From contig JADJJK010000020.1 of the NCBI GenBank assembly GCA_016706545.1, forward strand, positions 102,276 to 166,275: 64,000 bases of DNA. The letters run 5' to 3'. This stretch comes from Myxococcales bacterium. GTDB lineage: Bacteria > Myxococcota_A > Polyangia > Haliangiales > Haliangiaceae. Under the pieces are notes generated by a model. The model was given only the letters and a program-made list of their open reading frames with translations, was not told the DNA's origin and did not search any database. Below are positions 52,612 through 61,109 of the stretch, piece by piece (the first letter of the stretch is position 1; each line of letters starts with the position of its first letter). The position numbers and the translations under genes are program-made.

Positions 52612-53157
52612 TCAGTCGTCGTCGTCGCGATCCGGCCGCGCCGCGCCAGGTGCGGCGCCAGGTGCGGCGCCAGGCCCGCCGCCAGGTGCGCCGCCGATCG
52701 CGGGCTGGCTGAAGGCGGCCCCCGCGTTGTGCTGATATACGAGCTTGCCGCCCGCCTCGCCCACCCTCACCCCGAGCCACAGCACCGCCACGGTGGACAG
52801 CGTGCCGGCCAGCGCCAGCGTCCTGGCTAGCCCCAGCGGCACCAGCGCCGCCGCCAGGAGCAGGGCCAAGGTCACGCCGCCGCCGATCAAGAACATCGTG
52901 GCCGCCTCCTCGTGGGTCTCGATCGGCGCGTCCCCCACCACGGCTTCCACGCGCTCTTCGTCGCGCTCGCCGGTGTTGAACGAGGCCAGGCCGCTGGCCA
53001 TCAGCGCGGCCTGCAGCAGCACAGCCCCCCACCACGCGCGGCGTGGCAGAACGTCGCGCCACCACGCCAAGAGAAGCCCTCCGGCGATGAGCGGCATCAA
53101 GACCGCGAGGGCCATGGGGAGGTGGACGAGCTTGGGATGTAGTGGCAGCGTTTCCAT
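52612..53157 (-). CDS. DUF2231 membrane protein
   Basis: 181 residues from the ATG at 53157, preceded by AAGGAG. The family start METLPLHPKLVHLPMALAVL (HPxxVHxP) is clear. Four membrane helices follow, then a polar tail with Gly/Pro/Ala repeats (GAPGGGPGAAPGAAPGAARP) ending in Asp residues. DUF2231 proteins are often thought to bind haem through the N-terminal His residues, which are present here (HPKLVH). Convergent with the MgtC-like gene and divergent from the LuxR-type gene, 93 bp from its start. Confidence 0.85.
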   Translation of the reverse strand: METLPLHPKLVHLPMALAVLMPLIAGGLLLAWWRDVLPRRAWWGAVLLQAALMASGLASFNTGERDEERVEAVVGDAPIETHEEAATMFLIGGGVTLALLLAAALVPLGLARTLALAGTLSTVAVLWLGVRVGEAGGKLVYQHNAGAAFSQPAIGGAPGGGPGAAPGAAPGAARPDRDDDD

Positions 53158-53250
53158 GATGAACTCCTTTTGCTCTCCGACCATGGCGCTCCGGCGAGTT
53201 CACGTCCATCCGATGAACGTGAAACCGGAAGCCAGCAGGAGGTCACACCC

Positions 53251-53904
53251 GTGAGTCCGCATGAAGATCGAGCAGTTGCGCCGGCCGAGCAGGAAGCAGG
53301 GCCGGCCAGGCAGGAGGCCTTTGGGGACCGTCAGGCCTCTCCCGACCGTCGGGTCGCGTTGATCGCCGCCGTCGCGCTGGCGATGGTGGCCATGCTCGCC
53401 GCGCTGGACCTGCTGGAAGACGCGCTCGCCGGGGTCACCATCCGGCACGCGCTGCTCGAAGGGGCCATCGTGCTGTGTGGCGGCGCTGGCGCCGCGGTGC
53501 TCGGCCGGGAGGCGCTGCGCCAGCGCGCGCGAGCGCGGTCGGCAGAGGCTGCGTTGGTCGGGCTGCATGGCGACATGGCCAAGGCCAAGGCCGACGCCGA
53601 GCGCTGGCGCGGGGAAGCCGCCGAGCTGCTGCGCGGCCTGTCGGACGCCATCGACCAGCAGTTCGAGCTATGGAAGCTGACCGAGACCGAGCAGGTCATC
53701 GCGCGCCTGGTGCTAAAGGGCCTCTCGCACAAGGAGATCGCGGCGCTGCGCGAGGCCTCGGAGGCCACGGTGCGCCAGCAAGCGACCGCCGTGTACCGCA
53801 AGTCCGGCCTGGCCGGCCGCGCCGAGCTGGCGGCGTTCTTTCTGGAAGATCTGCTGGCGCCGCATCCCGCGGGCCGCCGGGCTCCGGCGTCGCCGGCCGT
53901 GTAG
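53251..53904 (+). CDS. Membrane-anchored LuxR-type HTH regulator
   Basis: 217 residues from the GTG at 53251, which has AGGAGG eight bases upstream. After an acidic/Ala-rich start come two hydrophobic segments (VALIAAVALAMVAMLAALDL and GAIVLCGGAGAAVLG), then a coiled-coil-like stretch (ALVGLHGDMAKAKADAERWR). The C-terminal LuxR-type HTH reads LTETEQVIARLVLKGLSHKE then IAALREASEATVRQQATAVY. No receiver or sensor domain is present, so it may sense the membrane or act on a nearby partner such as the divergent DUF2231 protein. Confidence 0.8.
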   Translation: MSPHEDRAVAPAEQEAGPARQEAFGDRQASPDRRVALIAAVALAMVAMLAALDLLEDALAGVTIRHALLEGAIVLCGGAGAAVLGREALRQRARARSAEAALVGLHGDMAKAKADAERWRGEAAELLRGLSDAIDQQFELWKLTETEQVIARLVLKGLSHKEIAALREASEATVRQQATAVYRKSGLAGRAELAAFFLEDLLAPHPAGRRAPASPAV

Positions 53905-53907
53905 CCG

Positions 53908-54010
53908 CCAACGCTGACGCCCCGGCGCCCGCTGACGCCCCCGGCGACGCTGACGCCCCGCCGACGCTGACGCCCCGGCGACGCTGGCGCCCCGGCGCCC
54001 GCTGACGCCT
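53908..54010 (+). repeat. GC-rich direct repeats between genes
   Basis: CGCTGACGCCCCGGCG and close variants recur about seven times in roughly 100 bp between the LuxR-type and YkgJ-type genes. Units are irregular in length (about 12-18 bp). No coding sense is evident. Confidence 0.7.
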
Positions 54011-54035
54011 GGCGAGATGATATAGCTTGCGTTGG

Positions 54036-54572
54036 ATGTCCGAGCTCTACCGCCAGCTATGCGACAAGGTCGATGCGTTCTTCGTTCGCGTGGCGACGCG
54101 ACACGGCGAGCACCTTAGCTGCGCGCACGGCTGCTATGACTGCTGCGACGTCCGGCTCACCCTCACCGGCGTCGAGGCCGCCGCGGTGCGCGGCGCCTGG
54201 CTGGCGCTGTCCAGCGAGCGCCGCGCCGAGGTCCGCGCCACCTGGCGCGAAGACGCCACCGCGTGCGCCGCGCTCGACCGGCAGGGGCGCTGCGCGGTGT
54301 ACGAGGGCCGTCCGCTGGTGTGCCGCTCCCACGGCGTGCCGGTCCGCATGCTCGACAAGCGCTCGCTGCCGATCGTGGACGTGTGCTTCCGCAACTTCAC
54401 CGCAGGCGGCCCCGAGGTCGCCGACGCAGACTGCGTGCTCGATCAGACGACGCTGTCGGCCATGCTGCTGCTGGTGGACCGCCAGGACGCCGAAGCCTGT
54501 GACCGCGAGCCCGGCCTGCGCTTCGATCTGGCGGAGCTCTTGTTCGACGACGATGTCGATGACGACGGCTGA
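54036..54572 (+). CDS. YkgJ-family zinc/iron-chelating domain protein
   Basis: 178 residues from the ATG at 54036 (MSELYRQLCDKVDAFFVRVA). The cysteine pattern of the family is present: CAHGCYDCCDVRLTLTGVEA, then CAALDRQGRCAVYEGRPLVC with RSHG, and a later CFRNF. These should bind a metal cluster. The function is unknown; members are linked to metal-dependent modification. The C-terminal acidic end overlaps the next gene's start by 20 bp, so the two genes are coupled. A second, broken member of a related family lies at 59329. Confidence 0.85.
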   Translation: MSELYRQLCDKVDAFFVRVATRHGEHLSCAHGCYDCCDVRLTLTGVEAAAVRGAWLALSSERRAEVRATWREDATACAALDRQGRCAVYEGRPLVCRSHGVPVRMLDKRSLPIVDVCFRNFTAGGPEVADADCVLDQTTLSAMLLLVDRQDAEACDREPGLRFDLAELLFDDDVDDDG

Positions 54573-56670
54573 GCCCTCGGCCCGACGCGGCCGGGCCTGG
54601 CACCTGGCGACGCCGGCCGCGCTGGCCGCGTTGCTCCTGGTCGGCCTGTTCATCGCGGGGGCCTTCGCCGCGCTGGTCCTTGGGCACACCGCGTCCATGG
54701 GCTTGCCGCTCGACGACAGCTACATCTATCTCACCTATGCGCGCCAGCTCGGGCGCGGCGAGCTGTTCTCGTACGTGCCCGGCGGCGGCTACTCCGCGGG
54801 CGCCACCAGCGCGGTGTGGCCGCTGCTCTTGGCCCCGTTCTGGGCGCTCGGCGCTCGCGGTCACGCGCTGGTCTGGGTCTCGTACGCGCTGTGCGCCGCG
54901 CTCTACGCGCTGACCGCCGTCGGCGTGTGGCACGTGGTTCGCAAAGTGGCCGACGCGCCGGCCGCGGCGGCCGCCGCCCTCTGGCTCCTGGCGCTGGCGC
55001 CGTTTGCCTGGACGTGCCTCTCCGGCATGGAGGTCGCCCTGGCCAGCTCGCTCCTGGTCGCGATGATCGCGCTGCTCTTGTCGCAGCCCGCCGCCGGCCC
55101 GCCTTCGTGGCGCCTGGCGGTGGTGCTCGCCGCCGCGTCGCTGTCGCGACCGGAGGCCATGGCGCTGGTGGTCGGCGTGGTGGTGGTCGCGGCCGTCGCC
55201 CGGCTACGGACGCGCAGCTATCCCGCCGCCGCCGCCTGGCTTGCCCCGCTCGCGGCGCCGGCAGCCTGGCTCTTGGCCAACAAGCTGTGGGCCGGCAACG
55301 CCCTCCCCAACACCGGGGTCGCCAAGAGCCACTTCTATCAGCCCGGCTTCGATCTCACGTACTGGTGGGACATGCTGCTCACCACCAGCGCCAGGATGGC
55401 GCATGGGCTCTTCGTCGACGAGAAGAGCCCCTTCTCGTGGCCGAGCCTGGTGCTGGTCGCCTGGGTCGTGGGGGCCTATCGCATCCTGCGATGGGCCCGC
55501 CGCGAGCAGCGCTACCTGGTGGGCCTGGTCATCGCGCTGGCGCCCGCCGCCATGGCCATGGCAGTGGTCGCGTCATCGGGGATGTGGAGCTTTCAGAACT
55601 ACCGCTACATCACGCCAGCCTTTGCCCTGCTCGCGGTGTCGGTGGGGGCCGCGCTCGCCGCCCCAGGCTGGCTCCTCCGCTGGCGCCGGGGCCGCCTGGT
55701 GTGGAGCCTGGCGCTCGCGCTGGGTGCGGGGCTCTACGCGCGCGCTGCGTGGCCACGCCTCGTCGCTGACGCCCGCTTGTTTGCGCAGGGCGCCATCGAC
55801 ACCAACACCCAGGTGGTGGCCATCGGCCAGCACCTGCGCGCGCACCTGCCCGCCGCGCGCGTGATGCTGCACGACGCTGGCGCCATCGCCTACTATGGCG
55901 AGGGCCACGTCCACGACATGCTGGGCCTGGTCACCAACCGTCAGGCCGGCGTCGCCAACCACGGCCCCGGCAGCCGCCTGGAGTTTCTCGAAGAGCTGGC
56001 GCCGGCAGCGCGCCCCACCCACTTTGCGTACTACCCGTCGTGGCTGGGCGCCCCGGAGTTCTTCGGCGAGGTGCTGCTGGAGACCCCGCTTGGCCCGGCG
56101 CTGGAGCCGCGGCGGCTCGTCGGTGGCGGCAACATGCAGCTCCTGACCGCGCGCTGGGAGCTCGCCGGCAAGGGCGAGCAGCCGCTGGCTCCGCATCCCG
56201 GCTGGCGCGTCGTCGATCGAGTCGATGTGGCCAGCCTGGCCAGCGAGCGCGCGCACGCCTGGCGCGGCGAGCTTGGCCGTCGCAAGCTTGGCGACCCCAC
56301 CGCGCGCTGGTCCCTGGTGGGGCGCCACCAGGCCGGGCCCGGGCCGCTGATGCTCGATGGCGGCCGCACCATCCGCGGCGGCCGCGAGCGCTTCACGCTG
56401 CGCCTCGATGCCCGACGGCCCACCCGCTTGCTCCTGCGCACCGGCGGCCCCGCGGCGCCGCCGTGGCACGAGCGCCTGCCCGCCCCGGTGGCGCTGACGT
56501 TGCACGAAGACGGCGGCGCCGACCGCGCGCTGGGCACGGTCACCCTGCCTGTCCCCGACGGGCCCTTCGTCGAGCTGGCGTTCGAGCTGCCCGCCGGCGT
56601 GACGGCGGTCCGCAGCCTCGCCGCGCTCCCCTACCGCAGCTTCCACTGGTTCGCGCTGCAGCCGGAGTGA
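54553..56670 (+). CDS. GT-C membrane glycosyltransferase
   Basis: About 705 residues from the ATG at 54553 (a second ATG at 54559). The first extracytoplasmic loop has LPLDDSYIYLTYARQLGRGE, the Asp-Asp motif of polyprenyl-phosphate-sugar-dependent GT-C enzymes. Ten or more membrane helices run to about residue 400. A soluble C-terminal part of about 280 residues includes HDAGAIAYYGEGHVHDMLGL and a beta-rich end. It resembles arabinofuranosyl/mannosyltransferase-type proteins of unknown acceptor. It overlaps the YkgJ gene by 20 bp. The frame is open far upstream, but that part overlaps YkgJ and is not real. Confidence 0.8.
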   Translation: MSMTTAEPSARRGRAWHLATPAALAALLLVGLFIAGAFAALVLGHTASMGLPLDDSYIYLTYARQLGRGELFSYVPGGGYSAGATSAVWPLLLAPFWALGARGHALVWVSYALCAALYALTAVGVWHVVRKVADAPAAAAAALWLLALAPFAWTCLSGMEVALASSLLVAMIALLLSQPAAGPPSWRLAVVLAAASLSRPEAMALVVGVVVVAAVARLRTRSYPAAAAWLAPLAAPAAWLLANKLWAGNALPNTGVAKSHFYQPGFDLTYWWDMLLTTSARMAHGLFVDEKSPFSWPSLVLVAWVVGAYRILRWARREQRYLVGLVIALAPAAMAMAVVASSGMWSFQNYRYITPAFALLAVSVGAALAAPGWLLRWRRGRLVWSLALALGAGLYARAAWPRLVADARLFAQGAIDTNTQVVAIGQHLRAHLPAARVMLHDAGAIAYYGEGHVHDMLGLVTNRQAGVANHGPGSRLEFLEELAPAARPTHFAYYPSWLGAPEFFGEVLLETPLGPALEPRRLVGGGNMQLLTARWELAGKGEQPLAPHPGWRVVDRVDVASLASERAHAWRGELGRRKLGDPTARWSLVGRHQAGPGPLMLDGGRTIRGGRERFTLRLDARRPTRLLLRTGGPAAPPWHERLPAPVALTLHEDGGADRALGTVTLPVPDGPFVELAFELPAGVTAVRSLAALPYRSFHWFALQPE

Positions 56671-56671
56671 G

Positions 56672-56775
<104 letters not shown>

Positions 56776-56779
56776 CGGC

Positions 56780-57990
<1,211 letters not shown>

Positions 57991-57994
<4 letters not shown>

Positions 57995-59085
57995 TGGCCA
58001 CCTCCCAGGTTCTCGAGCTGGATCTTCGTCGGTGAGCCGTCGTTGCGAAACGGTTGGATCTGGATGGTCACGCCCTTGAGGCGCTCCCCCAGCCGCTCCA
58101 TCACGCGCTCCACTGGCTGGTTGCGGAAGGCGTCGATCTGCGCCTTCTTGGTGGCGTACTCGGCCAGGAGCTGGCCGGACAGCTCGTCGGCCTTGCCCTT
58201 GGCCGCCGCCCGCGCCGCCTCCCCCGCCGCCACCTTTTCGATCTTGTACGTGTCCACCTCGCGCCAGGTCTGGGTCTGGTTGGTCACCGCCTCCGCCAGC
58301 GAAGACTCCAGCGCCGCGCGCTTCTCCTGGATGATCTTGTTCTGATCACGCTCCACCTCTGCCAGCTTGCGCTCCCGCTCGGTCCTGGCGCGCGCCAGGT
58401 CCGAGTCGATCACCGCGAGCTGGTTCTCTGCCTGGTTGCGCGCCTCGATCAGGTTCTCGTACTCCTGGGAGAACTTGGGCCGCGGCGTGACGATGCTGGT
58501 GACCTCCAGGCCGTGCTTGACCAGGAGCTCGTTGATCCGCTTGCGCGCGCGCTCCGTCGCGGCGCCGAAGTTGGTGGGGTTGGACACGCTGATGGTGGAC
58601 TCGCGCCCGAACTCATCGCGCAAGATCGCCCGCGCATACGGCAACATCCACTCGTAGTAGGCGTACCTCAGCCCGGAGTCGCGGATCGCCGCGTCCGCCC
58701 GGCCCGGCATCGCGCGGAACAGGATGGTCGTGTCCGTGAACACAAAGTTGGAGCCGTCCGAGGCCCGGACCTCCAGCTCCTTGACCTCCAGCGCCGACCG
58801 GTTGGCCTGCCCGCGCATGTGGAAGGTCTGCGGGCTGACGTCCAGGATGTGGACATCGTGGATGCCGAAGGGCAACCGCAAGACCAGGCCCGGCTGCGTG
58901 ATGACCTCCTGCGCGCCGGTGAGGTTGTTCACCCGCACCGCGGCTTCGCCTGGATCCAGGCTGACGCAAGATCTGGCGCCAAGGATGAGCAGCACGACCC
59001 CCGCTGCAGCAACCCACGGCCACGACGGCTGACTACGCAGCGCGCTGAGCATCTGCTCCTTGGCGCGCTCGACGTTCTTGTTCAT
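57991..59085 (-). CDS. SPFH/Band 7 protein (first of a pair)
   Basis: 364 residues from the ATG at 59085, preceded by AGGAGGG. One membrane anchor (WPWVAAAGVVLLILGARSCV), then the SPFH domain (DPGEAAVRVNNLTGAQEVIT, QPGLVLRLPFGIHDVHILDV, NFVFTDTTILFRAMPGRADA). A strong coiled-coil rich in Glu/Lys/Arg follows (residues 220-310) and a C-terminal domain ending IQPFRNDGSPTKIQLENLGG. The arrangement mirrors HflK/HflC. It is coupled to the second SPFH gene by ATGA. Possible roles are membrane organisation and protease control. Confidence 0.85.
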
Positions 59086-59328
59086 GTACCCTCCTGAGAA
59101 GACTGTAGGCGCAAGTCACTGCATCAGACACCCAGAAACCGCCGGACTTTGGGCGTCGCGCGGCGGTTGGGCGCCGGGGGTGGTCCCAGGGCGCGGCGGC
59201 CGACCGCGTCCGACGCGCCCCTCGCGCGGGTCATGCGCCGGGCTTTTTTCGCCAAGTCACCTGGGGTTTCATTGTTTTGCGCTCGGTTCGAGCATCCGTC
59301 AGCCCCTCAGCGTAGGCTGCGCCAGCCC

Positions 59329-60019
59329 ATGAGCGACCATGCCTTCCGCGAGCTGGCCCACCCGCGCTTCCGTTTCGTCGAAGTCGACATCTTCACCCGC
59401 ACGCTGGCGGCCGACTGCATGGCCCACGCCTGCCAGAACTTGCAGCCGCATCGCGCCCAGCTCGACGCCTGCTGCCAGTACGGCGCCGACGTGGACCTGG
59501 CCGAGCGCGATGCCATCCTCTCGCACGCAGGCCAGCTCAAGCAGCTCCTCTCGCCCGAGGCCGCCGCCGCGCCGTGGTTCACCGAGCAGGTGGAGATCGA
59601 CCCGGACTATCCGTCCGGCCGCCACGTCCGCACCGCGGTCCACGGCGATGGCTGCGTCTTCTTGGCTCATGACGGCCGCGGCTGCGCCATCCACCGCGCG
59701 TCCATCGAGGCCGGCTGGGACTTCCATGGCATCAAGCCCAACATCTGCCGGCTGTTCCCGCTGACCTACGACTCCTGACTCCATCCTCATCTCCGACGAC
59801 TACCGCGACTACTCCTGCGCCTTCGTGCAGGGCGCGCCCAGCCTCTATCGAGTCCAGCGCTCCACCTTGGCCGCCATCTTCGGCCCGGAGCTGGTGGCCG
59901 AACTCGATGCCATCGAAGCGGACCTCGGAGCGGCGACCGGAGAGCGGGCAGCGACCGACGCCGCGGCGGAGCGGTCCCACCGCCCCGCGGCAGCCGTCAC
60001 CCTGCGCGTGATCGGCTAG
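59329..60019 (+). pseudogene. DUF3109/YkgJ-like cysteine protein, frameshifted by a 7-bp duplication
   Basis: The first frame (MSDHAFRELAHPRFRFVEVD onward) has AHACQNLQPHRAQLDACCQY, GDGCVFLAHDGRGCAIHRAS and GIKPNICRLFPLTYDS, then stops at about 59778. The natural continuation is in another frame: ILISDDYRDYSCAFVQGAPS to the stop at 60019. At the break the DNA reads GACTCCTGACTCC, a tandem copy of GACTCCT, so removing 7 bp restores one protein of about 227 residues. The family is a presumed metal-cluster protein. Because the change is a short duplication rather than a homopolymer slip, it looks like a genuine mutation. Confidence 0.75.
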
Positions 60020-60909
60020 AACGCCGGCACCATTCCAGGCGTGGGGGCGGAGTACGGCTTGGTCGAGTCGCCGTCCCAGCTCGACTTGAGCTGCTCCGAC
60101 GTCTCGTCGTCACCCGAGATCCCGTTGCCCGTGCCGAGCTGGCTCTCGACCCCGCTCTCCAGCGTCCTGCGCTTGTAGCTGAGGTCCGCGCCACCAGGGG
60201 ACGACAGCGTCGTGAACATCCCAAGTCCTAGCTGCCCGCTCTCTGCCTTGTACGGAGTCGCGGTCGTGTCCGCGTCCGGACCATCCACGGGCATCTTGCT
60301 CTGCAACTGGTTCGCCGGGGTCACGGTGTTCGTCGCCCCGCTCACCACCATGTCGACGTCTTTGACATTGTCGCTCACGCCGTCCCAGTAGAAGAGCACG
60401 ATGTACTCGCCGGTGTCGGTGAACCCGGGGAGCTGGGTGTCCACGACCTTCCGCTCGCGAAAGGCCTTGGTCGCCCCGGCGGTGGCGCCGAGGTTCAGCG
60501 CGTAGTTCGCTGACTTGCCAAACTCAGACGAGAACACCACGTCGTTGGTGGCGATGGTGATGACCTGATCGGACGCGATCACCGCATCTTCAGGGAACCT
60601 GACGACGAAGTCGGCCTGGACCACCGGGAGGGTCCGCTCCGGAACCTTCCAGTAGTCCACGAAGTCAGAGAGATAATAATTTGCCAGGCTGATCTCGCGA
60701 TTGGTCGGATTCCAGATCTCGAGAAACTCATCCGTGCCAGCTCCCGCCGGGGCGCCATTGACGCTCTTGACCTCGGTCAGGAGCAGGTGACCGGCGCCCG
60801 GGAGCACCGCGTCGATGGCGGCGTCTACCGAGGATCCCAGAGCGCGATCGTCGCCAAACTTGCACCCTGCAGCAAGCACGCAAGGAAGGAGGAGCTTCAA
60901 TCGGGACAT
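60016..60909 (-). CDS. Lamin-tail-domain lipoprotein
   Basis: 297 residues. MSRLKLLLPCVLAAGCKFGD has a clean lipobox (LAAGC). Residues 40-150 match a lamin-tail domain: HLLLTEVKSVNGAPAGAGTD, EFLEIWNPTNREISLANYYL, then SDFVDYWK, with later VITIATNDVVF. The rest is probably beta-rich, with Asp/Thr/Ser repeats. Such proteins are common on myxobacterial surfaces and may help anchor secreted enzymes or DNA. The gene is convergent with the broken cysteine protein gene, overlapping its end by 4 bp. Confidence 0.8.
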   Translation of the reverse strand: MSRLKLLLPCVLAAGCKFGDDRALGSSVDAAIDAVLPGAGHLLLTEVKSVNGAPAGAGTDEFLEIWNPTNREISLANYYLSDFVDYWKVPERTLPVVQADFVVRFPEDAVIASDQVITIATNDVVFSSEFGKSANYALNLGATAGATKAFRERKVVDTQLPGFTDTGEYIVLFYWDGVSDNVKDVDMVVSGATNTVTPANQLQSKMPVDGPDADTTATPYKAESGQLGLGMFTTLSSPGGADLSYKRRTLESGVESQLGTGNGISGDDETSEQLKSSWDGDSTKPYSAPTPGMVPAF

Positions 60910-61109
60910 GGTCTACTTCCGAAAAGAGAACAGTAGCAACCATGTAGCAGAAGTCCGCGAGCCTGTGCGGGGCGTTTCCTCACCGGTGCAAACAAGCCCC
61001 CATCCAGGACCTTGCACCGTGAGCTAGCCCACAGAGCCCACCAGAGCCCACCAGCGCTCATAGCCAAAGTCTGTCTGTTTTCAAGCCAGTTGCGCGGCCC
61101 GGCGGCGCG

